Assembly (NCBI RefSeq): GCF_009765685.1
Contig: NZ_LMUY01000133.1
Span: forward strand, 47,405-111,404
Direction of reading: 5' to 3'
Length of the DNA stretch: 64,000 nucleotides
Origin: Acidisphaera sp. L21
GTDB taxonomy: Bacteria; Pseudomonadota; Alphaproteobacteria; Acetobacterales; Acetobacteraceae
A model generated the notes under the pieces. The model was given only the letters and a program-made list of their open reading frames with translations, did not search any database and was not told where the DNA came from. Below, piece by piece: positions 53,205 through 62,208 of the stretch. The first letter of the stretch is position 1. The number at the start of each line of letters is the position of its first letter. The translations under genes were made by a program, and so were the position numbers.

Positions 53205-54485
53205 TCAACCGATGCGAAAGTGCGACGTGCCCAGAGCGGCCGGGGTCAGGTTACTGAATTGCACGGTCGTTCCGTCATGAAGCGTCAACGTGGTGCCGCC
53301 GGCGCCGTTATCCGCCAGCACGCCAGGCGCGGCCAAGTCGGCAGTGCTCGTGAAGCCACCGACACCGCCTTGCAGGTCGATCACGAAATTCGAGTCCGCA
53401 CCGTGGTTGAAGATGAGAGAACTGGACGACGGCCCAATCTGCACGGTCAGCGCATTCGAGTTATCTGTCACCTGCGAGATGCCTCCGCCAGGCGCTAGCA
53501 CGACGAATGAATTGCTGCCGCCGGCCACCGTCAGTTCCATGTGGCTGATGGAGATGGTGTCATCGCTGCCGCTACCGAGTGAGACGGTGTCATTGCCGCT
53601 GCTGACACCCCGGCCCAGCAACACCGAATTGAGGTAGCCATCCACGTTGACCTGGTTGTCGCCATTCCCGACCTGCACAGTCGATTGTCCCAACCCGGCG
53701 GTGATCGTGCTGTTACCGTCGCCGACGACAACGAGGTTGGAATAGCCGCCCGCCGACACACTGCTTGAACCATTGCCCAGCTTGATTTGGGCCAGACCTT
53801 CTGGACCAGTCACGGTATGTTGGCCGTTGGCTGCCGTGATAGCGTCGTTATAGCCCAGTGCAGTGATGGACGCGTCGCCGTTGCCCATCGTGACAGTATC
53901 GTTGCCGTCGCCAGCAAAGATCATCTCGGTACCGGATGAATTACCAACAACGATGCTGTTGTTGTAGCCGGCTAGGTTGATCGAGTCGGTACCGTTGCCA
54001 AGGTTCACGGTGGTGTTACCCAGCGCACCGTCCACCGTGTGGTTACCGTCGCCGCCGCTGATGAAGTTGGCGTAGCCGCCGGCACGGATGGAGGAACCGC
54101 CGTCCCCGACGATTACCGTATCGCTGCCGGCCCCGGCATCGACGAACTGCGTACCGTTTCCAAGCTCTACAAGGTTGCCGTAGCCACCCGTGCTGACAGT
54201 GTCGCTGCCGTCGCCCAACTGCACGGTGGTGAACCCGAGCGAGCCACTTACGGAACTATTGCCGGAACCGCCAACAACCTGGTTGTTGTAGCCGCCCAGC
54301 GTAATCCGCAGATTACCAGAGGTTCCGGCGAACACCGTCGCGCTGCCCAGGCCGCCGATGACCGTGTCATCGCCGCCGCCAGTGTTGAACGTATTGAAGT
54401 AATTGAAGCCGCGGAGGACCTCAGCACCGTCCGACCCGGTCAAGACACTGCCGCCGTACGCGCCACCAGTAATCGTCGTCGCCAT
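53205..54485 (-). CDS. RTX-type beta-roll repeat protein
   Basis: 426 residues, no signal peptide and no enzymatic domain. Calcium-binding nonapeptide-like units (GGGDDTVIGG, GDGSDTVSTG, GAGSDTVIVG, GDGNDTVTMG) fill residues 35–300. A Gly-Tyr pair recurs at residues 65, 101, 137, 173, 211, 247 and 283, a spacing of 36 with one gap of 38, so the protein is built of 36-residue units, four nonapeptides each. The last 120 residues are different and hydrophobic/Gly-rich, as expected for a type I secretion signal. AAGGA precedes the ATG. No type I transporter is nearby. Function unknown; surface or biofilm structural role is plausible. Confidence 0.78.
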   Translation of the reverse strand: MATTITGGAYGGSVLTGSDGAEVLRGFNYFNTFNTGGGDDTVIGGLGSATVFAGTSGNLRITLGGYNNQVVGGSGNSSVSGSLGFTTVQLGDGSDTVSTGGYGNLVELGNGTQFVDAGAGSDTVIVGDGGSSIRAGGYANFISGGDGNHTVDGALGNTTVNLGNGTDSINLAGYNNSIVVGNSSGTEMIFAGDGNDTVTMGNGDASITALGYNDAITAANGQHTVTGPEGLAQIKLGNGSSSVSAGGYSNLVVVGDGNSTITAGLGQSTVQVGNGDNQVNVDGYLNSVLLGRGVSSGNDTVSLGSGSDDTISISHMELTVAGGSNSFVVLAPGGGISQVTDNSNALTVQIGPSSSSLIFNHGADSNFVIDLQGGVGGFTSTADLAAPGVLADNGAGGTTLTLHDGTTVQFSNLTPAALGTSHFRIG

Positions 54486-55013
54486 CGTGCATTCCTTAGT
54501 AAATTACTGGCTACTCAGCCCGATCTTCATAGCGGCATCGCCTTTATTGTCTCTAGAATAGAATTCTTAAAGCCAAGTTAAGTAAAAATATGTCAGCCAA
54601 GACGGCTTGTAGCCATCAATTTTTTTGTGGCCAAAATGCTAATTGTCGAAACGATTGCGCGCCGGCGCGCGGCTGATAGCCGGCGGTGCAATTATGACGC
54701 GAGCCGAGTTGCCGCGCGGCCCCATCCGCTATATTATGCACCACGCACCGTGTTCCCTCAGGTTTCTCAGGCGAAGAGCCCCGCAGGGGTATCAGCCTTT
54801 CGTGCCGCCTGGGCTGAACAAGTCGCGTTAGGAATCTACGCACGCAATTCTGGGATCAGTTGGACGCGGATCTGGCGCGCGTATTTCGGCAGGCAGCCGC
54901 GGCCGTCTGTCCAGCGCGCCGGGCCACCGATCTTGCCGCGGGCAATCTCCGGCTTATGCCAGCCCTCATCAGGCAAATCCGCAAGCGGCATCGTGTTACC
55001 GCCCAGCCACAAC
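54486..55013. other. AT-rich upstream region and junction sequence beside the IS630 remnant
   Basis: 528 bases without a credible intact gene. The first 150 bases are AT-rich and should hold the promoter of the repeat protein (minus), with a direct repeat CTTGGCT, but no consensus hexamers. Between 54836 and about 55010 a minus-strand frame without start codon reads coherently for some 55 residues (LADLPDEGWHKPEIARGKIG and on to a TAG at 54836); it is not IS630-like and I do not recognise it. It may be the interrupted end of an older gene. Confidence 0.45.
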
Positions 55014-55597
55014 GCCGATCCTGGCCTCGTCTGCGAACCAGACTTCTACGGCATCGGTGCCGATGCCCTGCTCGCGCGCGATCGCCGCCAGGCGGGCAGG
55101 AAAGCTTTTTTAAAACCGTCGACCGCTCCGGCTGCCTGAGCATGGTGGCGCGGCCGGGCGGACAGCTTGCGATACCCGAGCTTGCGCAACTCGCGGCTGA
55201 CCGTGTCCTCGCTGAGTGACATACGGAACTCCTCCCAAAGCCACTGCACCAAGTCTATCAGCCGCCAGCGGACCACACCGTCTACGGCTGGGATCGGTCC
55301 ATCATCCACCCTGCCGGCCAAGGCGCAGCGCTGTGCATCGGTGAGCTTGGGGATCGGTCCGGCAGTCTTCCGGGCAACCAAGCCCGGCGGACCTTCGGCG
55401 TTGAATCGCACCACCCAGTCCCGCACGATTTGCAACGTGACACCGCCAACGCGCGCCGCCTGGCTGCGCGTGCCACCGTCGTAGACCACCGCCAGCGCCA
55501 GCAGCCGCCGGGCTTGGCCAGCATCGCGGCTGTGCCGGGCGTGGTGACGCAGGGTCTCGGCAGTGAAATCAGCCCGCAGAGGGGTCGGAGCAGCCAT
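55014..55597 (-). pseudogene. IS630-family transposase remnant with frameshift site, 3' truncated
   Basis: From an ATG at 55597 the frame encodes the IS630 N-terminal helix-turn-helix part (RLLALAVVYDGGTRSQAARV, DWVVRFNAEGPPGL, SLSEDTVSRELRKLGYRKLS) and then stops out of frame. At the run of six A (complement of 55106–55111, codons TTT AAA AAA) a -1 shift restores the conserved continuation SFPARLAAIAREQGIG and VEVWFADEARIG. Programmed -1 shifting at an A run is known for IS630 elements. After DEARIG homology stops, so the catalytic DDE part is lost and the element is dead. Its outer end is probably near 55697 (TGATACCAACC on the minus strand). Confidence 0.8.
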
Positions 55598-55858
55598 GGC
55601 AAACACCTCATCTTTGCCGTGGTGAATCACAGATCGGCCCGCGTCGGGAATCCCCCCTCGTAAGTCAAACGTCATGCGGGTTGGTATCAGACCTCCAGGG
55701 CCTTTTTAGGAATGTGTCCCTTAGCACCTATGCAGTCTTTAGCGACCATCTCAATTTCCGCTTGCCCGTGCCGCCGAAAATTGCGGGCGTCGTTGCGTTT
55801 GTATCCATCAGCTGTAACTCGGCATGGTATAGCTACACGTCAGAGATGGATCGAGACA

Positions 55859-57040
55859 ATGGACCAACCGAAGCTTCCTTTCATTGATGCCCTACGCGGA
55901 TATGCCATTGTTCTAGTTATTGCCAGTCATGCTTTCCCTACTCTGCCTGAGCTACCTTGGACAATGAAGCGTTTCACCAATCTTGGCTTCTTTGGCGTCC
56001 AGCTGTTCTTTGTGGTGAGCTGCGTTACACTGACCCGGTCTTGGCGGCAGCAGCAGGCACTTCGAGGCTATCCAAGCTTGCGGGATTTTATGATCCGGAG
56101 ACTGTTCCGCATCGCACCTGCCTACTATCTCGCGGCCGCCCTCTATTTGTGGCTGTCGTGGAATGGCCTGCCCGCTGCTACACGCCTAGCCACTTTTCTG
56201 ACGTTCACCAATGGATGGAGTCCTGGGCAGATGCCAACGATGCCCGATGCCTGGATTGGGGTGCCCGGCGGATGGAGTATCGAGGCGGAGGTTGCCTTTT
56301 ACGCCTTGTTCCCCATGCTAATGGTCACCATACGCGGCTTCTGGCCAGCCCTCGTCGCGCTGCTGGTCAGTCTGCCATTCGCCTGGGTTGCCAACGGTCT
56401 AGGTTGGGCAGCCTATGTGCAGGATTACGGCTCGACAGCCACTGACCAGTTCCTCTACTACTGGTTGCCTAATGAGATGCCAGTATTTCTTGCTGGATTG
56501 GTGTTGCATGAGGTGATCATTAAACTATCGCCAGGGGGCCAATGGCAGCTTCTGGGTGTCCAGGTATCCCAATATGCGAGATTGCTCCTAGCGGCATGTG
56601 TGGTTACTTTCTTGTCGCTTGGATTGATTGCGTGGCCTCGCTTGCCGGTCCCCGGCTGGCTCTTTGTACCGTCTCATCTCGTTGCGGCACTTGCTTTCAG
56701 TGGCATCACACTCGCATTCGCGCTTCGGCCGATGCCGCTGCTGGTCAACTGGGCCATCGTTCGTATAGGCCAGGGCAGTTTTAGTGCATATTTGCTGCAT
56801 TTCGCACTTCTGGAAGGGATAGTGCGGCTCCTACCCGCTTCGGTGCTCGGCGCCACTGGTATAAACGCCATCGCAGCCGCGACCGCCCTGTTTGTCGCCG
56901 TGCTGGTGATCACGGGCGTACTGGCCCAAGCCACTTACCGCTGGATCGAGACACCAGGTATTCAAACTGGCCACCACGTCAGCCGTGTGCTGAACGGGAA
57001 ACAATGGTCGGCAAAGACCGATCCAAGTGCGGCGGGCTGA
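55859..57040 (+). CDS. Acyltransferase 3 family membrane protein (OafA/YrhL type)
   Basis: 393 residues, about ten hydrophobic segments. The N-terminal FIDALRGYAIVLVIASHAF holds the Arg and His of the family (RGYA, SHAF), followed by FFGVQLFFVVSC and RRLFRIAPAYYLAAAL. Members O-acetylate sugars of surface polysaccharides or lipids at the membrane. Start ATG at 55859; the frame is open further upstream without similarity. Base composition is lower in GC than in the core genes, in line with acquisition. Six bases before the next membrane protein gene, so the two are probably co-transcribed. Confidence 0.87.
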   Translation: MDQPKLPFIDALRGYAIVLVIASHAFPTLPELPWTMKRFTNLGFFGVQLFFVVSCVTLTRSWRQQQALRGYPSLRDFMIRRLFRIAPAYYLAAALYLWLSWNGLPAATRLATFLTFTNGWSPGQMPTMPDAWIGVPGGWSIEAEVAFYALFPMLMVTIRGFWPALVALLVSLPFAWVANGLGWAAYVQDYGSTATDQFLYYWLPNEMPVFLAGLVLHEVIIKLSPGGQWQLLGVQVSQYARLLLAACVVTFLSLGLIAWPRLPVPGWLFVPSHLVAALAFSGITLAFALRPMPLLVNWAIVRIGQGSFSAYLLHFALLEGIVRLLPASVLGATGINAIAAATALFVAVLVITGVLAQATYRWIETPGIQTGHHVSRVLNGKQWSAKTDPSAAG

Positions 57041-57045
57041 AGCAG

Positions 57046-58371
57046 ATGAACAGGTTTTTAACATTGCCTCATAGGAGGCAGGATCGACCTGCATTGCGGT
57101 CCATTGTAAGGCAATTTCTGCCTTTGGTCATATTCCTGGTCGGCTGTTCTATCGCAGTTCATTTTGTTCAGTACGGACAGACGGAAGGTGAGTCCTCTCG
57201 TGCCGCGGAAGCGCTGTTGCACCGTGGTTACATTGGTGATCCATACCTGCTGCCAACTGGCCCGTCCGCCCACGTCTCCCCATTGCAGGCCATATACATG
57301 GCCGGGGTCTACGCACCGTTCGGCGTGGACACTCCGATGTCTAATATCATCCTGAGTCTTGTGACTGCGAGTATCTTCGCCAGCGGTGTGGCAATCACGT
57401 TGCAGCTCGTATCTGATCTCGCCTTGACCCGGTGCGGCCACTGGGTGGCTGTCGGCTTGCTCCTCATGACGTCATTCTTGGTGTTCTATGAGGTGACGAT
57501 TTGCCGGGTTTGGGAGCAGCCTATATCCGCCGTGATCCTGCTCGCTGGCTGGCTCGCCCTGGTTCGATACAAATCCGGCGCTGGCAAATGGAGCCTTTAC
57601 GGAATGGCTGTATTGGCAGGGCTGGGCTTCCTGCTCACTGCCGCCATTCTACCATCGCTGCTGCTGGGATTGGGTATGATGCTCTGGACCGGGCGGCATC
57701 GGCCCGGCCTACTCACCCGGGCGATCATGGCAGGACTGATCGTGCTGGCGATGGCTCTTCCATGGGGCGTGCGAAATGAGGCTGCGTTGGGCAAATTTAT
57801 CCTCACCCGGTCGAACTTCGGGTTGGAGCTGGCATTAGGCAACCAACCCGGTGCATTAGGGCCCTCCTCCCTTGGCTGGACGGCGCCGATCCATCCCAGT
57901 CTTTCTGCCGCCGCGGCCAAGCAGGTGCAGGACGTCGGAGAAGTGGCATACATGGCAAGCATGACAAGGCTCGCCCTCGGATGGATCGAAGCCGATCCAG
58001 AGCGCTTCGCTCAGCTGACTGCCATTCGCGCCGAACTCAGTTTTTTCCCCAGTGCCGCCATGGTGGGCTGGTTTCCCGTGCTCGGCGTTGCTGTGGTAGT
58101 CTTACTTCTCACGATATTCGGGGCACTGAAGCTGGCTGCCTGCGCCGGCAGTTTGGCCTTGCGGTGCCAACCAGGGCCGGTTCTGGTGTTCGGCGTGCTG
58201 CCGCTAGTGCCGTATTGGCTAACACACCTCTACTTGCGCTATGTGTTGCTGACCTACTTCACGAGTGTTGTGTTAATTACCCTGGTGATTGACCGGGCGG
58301 TATACCAATACCTGCCCAGAGGGATCATGGGTCTCGGGCAAAGAGGTACGGGGCATAAAAATTCAACGTGA
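57046..58371 (+). CDS. Membrane glycosyltransferase-like protein (GT39/ArnT-type topology)
   Basis: 441 residues with about nine to ten hydrophobic segments and a large periplasmic loop near 255–320. An acidic pair early on (GQTEGESSRAAEALLHRGYI, after the first helix) and the loop ahead of ALLHRGYIGDPYLLP follow the pattern of polyprenyl-phosphate-sugar-dependent transferases of the GT-C fold. I do not see a decisive motif, so the class is tentative. Co-transcription with the acyltransferase suggests modification of a surface glycan. Start ATG at 57046. Confidence 0.65.
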   Translation: MNRFLTLPHRRQDRPALRSIVRQFLPLVIFLVGCSIAVHFVQYGQTEGESSRAAEALLHRGYIGDPYLLPTGPSAHVSPLQAIYMAGVYAPFGVDTPMSNIILSLVTASIFASGVAITLQLVSDLALTRCGHWVAVGLLLMTSFLVFYEVTICRVWEQPISAVILLAGWLALVRYKSGAGKWSLYGMAVLAGLGFLLTAAILPSLLLGLGMMLWTGRHRPGLLTRAIMAGLIVLAMALPWGVRNEAALGKFILTRSNFGLELALGNQPGALGPSSLGWTAPIHPSLSAAAAKQVQDVGEVAYMASMTRLALGWIEADPERFAQLTAIRAELSFFPSAAMVGWFPVLGVAVVVLLLTIFGALKLAACAGSLALRCQPGPVLVFGVLPLVPYWLTHLYLRYVLLTYFTSVVLITLVIDRAVYQYLPRGIMGLGQRGTGHKNST

Positions 58372-58402
58372 GATGACACCATTTTTTTGTTAGGACAGCA
58401 AA

Positions 58403-58576
58403 ATGCCGGAAGAAAAGACGGATATTAAACTCTCCTTCTCGGTCGATAATACAATTGGACCTGTAACGGATTATGATGTCGCTATGGCCTATGAACTTTT
58501 CTTGGGACGGCCGCCGAAAAATTCCGCAGTCATCAATAGCGATAAGCAGCCTCAAGAATCCCTCAATTTGATCTGA
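58403..58576 (+). CDS. Short ORF resembling the N-terminus of a glycan-related protein, probably truncated
   Basis: 57 residues with a proper ribosome site (AGGA seven bases before the ATG). The stretch DYDVAMAYELFLGRPPKNSA resembles the leader motif (D-V-x-x-AYR-LLGR-x-P) found at the start of many longer bacterial glycosyltransferase- and methyltransferase-like proteins. The frame then ends at TGA where the IS21 debris begins. I read it as the first fragment of a gene cut by an insertion sequence. It could also be a genuine small protein. Confidence 0.5.
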   Translation: MPEEKTDIKLSFSVDNTIGPVTDYDVAMAYELFLGRPPKNSAVINSDKQPQESLNLI

Positions 58577-58650
58577 GGTGCTCTAGGCCCGATTCGCGTT
58601 TGCTGCGTAGACATTTCGCATGATTGCGGCTGAGTTCGGAAGTATGGGCA

Positions 58651-58790
58651 AATCGACTGTAACCATACCCTTCCGGGTGAACTTGCTGATATTTCTCCAA
58701 CAAGATCATCAGGTTGACCCAGGGCGCTTCATCTCCCGCGCCAACGACGCCCAATCCGGCTCCACATAGCGCCGCACGCCTGGCTTTAGT
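58651..58790 (-). pseudogene. IS21-family IstA transposase remnant
   Basis: On the minus strand, RRYVEPDWASLAREMKRPG in one frame and VNLMILLEKYQQVHPEGYGY then SRF in the next match the central part of IstA (consensus PDWA..HRELRRPGVTL..LWEEY...HPDGYGYSRF). A one-base frameshift splits it, and there is no IstA sequence before or after, nor istB. It is a decayed internal fragment. Confidence 0.7.
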
Positions 58791-59016
58791 CTAGGTCGCT
58801 TCGGTGGCTTACTGGAAGTGTTAATGGCTCATCAGGCGTGACCAGCCGCACACCCATTCTGCTCATGCTGGTAGGTGTTGACGGCTGGTGGCCAGGCATG
58901 ACAGAAACCACAGTACAATGCCGAAAGAAGTCAATTACTTAGCGCCAGGTTCTCCCAAAGGGCTGGAGCAGCACGCGCCGTCGAGCGGCGGGCTGGGGCT
59001 TGAGGCCCTGCAATCA

Positions 59017-59277
59017 ATGGGGGCAAAATCGCGCATCTGGCATTGCCAGGTCGTTTGGATTTTGTCCGCCATGCTGTTGAGCGGGTGCGTGACGAAGCCG
59101 CCAGTGGTGGCCGCCGCGCCCCCGAAGGCAGACCCCCAAGCCGCCTATCGCCTGTGCACCGACCGGGCGACGGCGGCCACCGCCTCCATCACCGAGCGCC
59201 GGGGTGCGGCGGAAAGCCGGATCTTCGGCCAATGCATGGCTGTCGAAGCGCCGGATGACCCGGCTGCCATGCGGTGA
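59017..59277 (+). CDS. Small lipoprotein
   Basis: 86 residues from the ATG at 59017. The signal segment (CQVVWILSAMLLSGC) ends in the lipobox LSGC, followed by a Pro/Ala linker (KPPVVAAAPPKADPQ) and a short domain with two Cys (YRLCTDRATAATASITERRG; FGQCMAVEA). A frame from 58888 would add a non-conserved leader. Function unknown. It stands alone between the IS21 debris and the SpoVR gene, which converges on it. Confidence 0.6.
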   Translation: MGAKSRIWHCQVVWILSAMLLSGCVTKPPVVAAAPPKADPQAAYRLCTDRATAATASITERRGAAESRIFGQCMAVEAPDDPAAMR

Positions 59278-59377
59278 CCTTCGGCGTGACGAGGGTTTGC
59301 GGTCTCGTGCTACTGGCCCGGAGCGCCACTTCGGAGCAGGTATCGATCGTCAGTCTTCGGTCGCCGCAGACCCCGGG

Positions 59378-60892
59378 TCAGCCCGCGGGTTTGGAGGTGT
59401 GGGTGGCCAGCACTGCGTCGGTATCGGTGTCGACCTCGTGCAGGCGGATCTCGTAGCCCCAGAGCACGGCCAGGTATTTCAACGTCGCTTCCGCGTCCTT
59501 CTTGGCAAGCAATTGGCCCGGATGGGTGCGATGCTCCAGCCGCAACTGGCGATCTCCTGACAGATCGACGTCCACGACCTGGATATCGGCATCGTTCAGG
59601 CCTGGATCGTAGGATCGTGCCAGGCTGCGCCGAATGGCGCGGTAGCCGTCATCGTCGTGGATCGCGTCCACTAGCAAGGTGGGTTCGGACGTGTCGTCCA
59701 TCAGGCGGAACATGCGGAAATCGCGCATGACCTTCGGCGACAGGAACTGCAGGATGAAGCTTTCGTCCCGGTAATTCGCCCAACCATGCCGCAACGTTCC
59801 GAGCGCGTCGCCATTGCCCGCGATATCGGGAAACCACGACTTGTCCTCCGCAGTCGGCTGGTCGCAGACGCGCACGATGTCGGTCATCATTGCATAGCCG
59901 AGCGCATAGGGGTTGAAGCCCGGCCCGTATTCGAAACCCGGCTGCATGATGACGTTGCTAGTGGAGTGGATTACCTCCAGGAACGCCGCGTCATCGATCT
60001 GCCCGGTTTCATGCAGCCGGGTCATGATGCGCTGGTGCACCCAGGTAGCGCAGCCCTCGTTCATCACCTTGGCCTGGGGCTGTGGATAGAAATACTGCGC
60101 GATCAGCCGGACGATCCGGATGATCTCCCGCTCCCAGGACTGCAACCGGGGCGAGGATTTTTCGAGGAAATACAACAGATTTTCCTCGGGCAGTCCCAAC
60201 AGCCGCCGCCGATCGGCGAGTTTGTCGCTCCCCGGCATGGGCTTGGCATCCGGCAAGGTACGCCACAGATCGTCGAATACCTTCTCATCATACTCACGGC
60301 GCTCGCGCTCGCGCTTTTCCTCGGTTTTGAGATTTAACGGGCGCGTGCCACCATGCCGGTGAACGCCATGTCGCGACAGGGCATGCGAGGCGTCCAGAAT
60401 ACGCTCCACCGCCGCCACGCCGTAGCGATCTTCGCAGGCGCTCACATAGGTGCGGGCGAACTCCAGATAGTCGATGATCGCCGATGGTTCCGTCCACTGC
60501 CGGAACAGATGGTTGTTGCGGAAAAAATGATTGTGGCCGAACGCGGCATGCGCAATCACCAGCGCCTGCATCGTCGCGGTGTTTTCCTCCATCAAATAGG
60601 AGATGCAGGGGTTGGAGTTGATGACGACCTCATACGCCAGGCTGGAATAACCCTGGCGGTAGCTGTTTTCGTGCTGCAGAAACCGTTTGCCATACGACCA
60701 ATGCCGATACGTCAGCGGCATCCCGTGTGCGGTGTAGACGTCGAGCATCTGTTCCGACGTAATGACCTCGATCCGGTTAGGGTAGAGTTCGAGGCCCAGT
60801 TCTTCCGTCGCAATCCGCTCGATGGCATCGTAGGAGCGTTGCAGCGTGCCGTAATCCCAATCCGTCCCAGAATAGAGCAGGGGGCGGTCCAT
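59378..60892 (-). CDS. SpoVR family protein
   Basis: 504 residues, the SpoVR/YcgB family. Visible marks are LYSGTDWDYGTLQRSYDAI, the conserved HAAFGHNHFFRNN and NEGCATWVHQRIM (His/Glu-rich, metal-like), and GPGFNPYALGYAM. In enterobacteria YcgB belongs to the same stationary-phase regulon as YeaG/YeaH. Here it is the last gene of a prkA–yeaH–spoVR operon, 19 bases after yeaH. Biochemical function is not known. Confidence 0.93.
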   Translation of the reverse strand: MDRPLLYSGTDWDYGTLQRSYDAIERIATEELGLELYPNRIEVITSEQMLDVYTAHGMPLTYRHWSYGKRFLQHENSYRQGYSSLAYEVVINSNPCISYLMEENTATMQALVIAHAAFGHNHFFRNNHLFRQWTEPSAIIDYLEFARTYVSACEDRYGVAAVERILDASHALSRHGVHRHGGTRPLNLKTEEKRERERREYDEKVFDDLWRTLPDAKPMPGSDKLADRRRLLGLPEENLLYFLEKSSPRLQSWEREIIRIVRLIAQYFYPQPQAKVMNEGCATWVHQRIMTRLHETGQIDDAAFLEVIHSTSNVIMQPGFEYGPGFNPYALGYAMMTDIVRVCDQPTAEDKSWFPDIAGNGDALGTLRHGWANYRDESFILQFLSPKVMRDFRMFRLMDDTSEPTLLVDAIHDDDGYRAIRRSLARSYDPGLNDADIQVVDVDLSGDRQLRLEHRTHPGQLLAKKDAEATLKYLAVLWGYEIRLHEVDTDTDAVLATHTSKPAG

Positions 60893-60911
60893 TAGGTTTC
60901 CCCTACATGTG

Positions 60912-62198
60912 TCATGCGGCCACTTTCCGGCCGAACAGGTCGCGGAAGACGGGGAAAATATCCTTGCGCTCGGCCACGCGCCGCATCGCTAATTTTGGCG
61001 CGCGCTCCGCCAATGGAGCGTACCCTCGCCACAGATCGGTCTCCCCACGGATGATTGCGGCGGAGATCGACACCTCGATATAGGCGAAATGCTGGACGAT
61101 CGGCAGGATGTCGTTTTCCAGCATCGCCACGGCACGATGCGTGTCGCTGCCAGAGTTATCGCCATCCGACGCTTGCGCCGCGTAGATATTCCATGACCCG
61201 GCGGGATAGCGCTCCCGTTGAATGCGGGTCAATTCGGCGAGTGCGGTGGACACAATGGTGCCGCCTGTCCGCGGGTCGGTGAAGAACACCTCCTCTTCCA
61301 CCTCTTCCGCGACTTCGGTATGGCGAATGAAGACGAGGTCGACACGCTTGTAGCGCCTCTCCAGAAACACGTGCAGCAGCAGGAAGAACCGCTTGGCCAG
61401 GTCCTTCATGCTCTCCGACATTGAACCGGATACGTCCATCAGGCAGAACATCACCGCGCGGGCGGAGGGCTTCGGCACCGGAGTGAAGCGGCGATACCGC
61501 ATGTCGATCGGATCGACCCAGGGCACGCGCGCCAGGCGTCGCAGCGCCAGCTCCAACTCCCCCCGCAGCGCCTGCAACTTTTCGACGTCCTCACCGGTGG
61601 AGGTGAGGCGCGCCACTTCCTCCTCCAACTCTTTCACCTCGGGCGGCTTCGGCCGGCGCAGGCCGATGCGCCGGGCCATCGATTGCCGCATGGTGCGCGA
61701 CATATCTACCTGAGACGGCGTGCCGTCGACGCTGATGCCGGCGCGGGATGGCGTCATCGTGTCGGTCGCAACGACCTGGTTTTTCACCAAATCGGGCAAT
61801 TCCAAATCCTCGAAAAACAGGTCTAGGAACTCGTCCCGGGTCAGCACGAAGCGGAAGCCGTCCTGTGCCTCCCCCTCGCCCTGGCCGGCGCCGTTTCCAG
61901 CGCCGCCACCACCGCCACCACCGGGTGGGCGCTTCAGCCGGTCGCCCTTCGAAAACTCCTTATTGCCGGACAGCACCACGTCGCGTTGCCCGGCGGTGAA
62001 CACGGTATGGAAAGAAGGCTCGTGCAGGACGTCGGCCGGTATGGTGACAGTTTCGCCCTGCCCGGTTTCCCGCAGCGTGCCCTGGTCTATCGCGTTTCGG
62101 GCGGCCCGCGCGATGGCGCCCCGGGCACGCGCCAGCACACGCTGGCGGTTGTCCAGGTTCTTGCCATGGGGGTTCGATCTGCGGTCGATAATGTCCAA
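60912..62198 (-). CDS. YeaH/DUF444 family protein with VWA-like domain
   Basis: 428 residues starting at a TTG at 62198, supported by GAGGG eight bases upstream and by the beginning of family similarity (DIIDRRSNPHGKNLDNRQR). A Gly-rich linker lies near residues 90–115, and the C-terminal VWA-type domain has the metal-site motif CLMDVSGSMSESMKDLAKRF. The family works with PrkA in stress and stationary-phase control, but its reaction is unknown. Ten bases after prkA. The frame can be extended to 62444 only through prkA and is not real there. Confidence 0.92.
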   Translation of the reverse strand: MDIIDRRSNPHGKNLDNRQRVLARARGAIARAARNAIDQGTLRETGQGETVTIPADVLHEPSFHTVFTAGQRDVVLSGNKEFSKGDRLKRPPGGGGGGGAGNGAGQGEGEAQDGFRFVLTRDEFLDLFFEDLELPDLVKNQVVATDTMTPSRAGISVDGTPSQVDMSRTMRQSMARRIGLRRPKPPEVKELEEEVARLTSTGEDVEKLQALRGELELALRRLARVPWVDPIDMRYRRFTPVPKPSARAVMFCLMDVSGSMSESMKDLAKRFFLLLHVFLERRYKRVDLVFIRHTEVAEEVEEEVFFTDPRTGGTIVSTALAELTRIQRERYPAGSWNIYAAQASDGDNSGSDTHRAVAMLENDILPIVQHFAYIEVSISAAIIRGETDLWRGYAPLAERAPKLAMRRVAERKDIFPVFRDLFGRKVAA

Positions 62199-62208
62199 TC
62201 GTGCGCCC

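Noticed and set aside
54627..55139. Plus-strand frame of 170 codons across the IS630 junction
   Set aside because: It runs antisense to the transposase remnant, has no ribosome site of note and no recognisable domain.
52966..59377. Integrated element with attachment repeats of the tRNA-Arg end
   Set aside because: I looked for a second copy of the tRNA 3' end (CTTTCCGGGCGCGCCA) in the segment and saw none, and there is no integrase gene.
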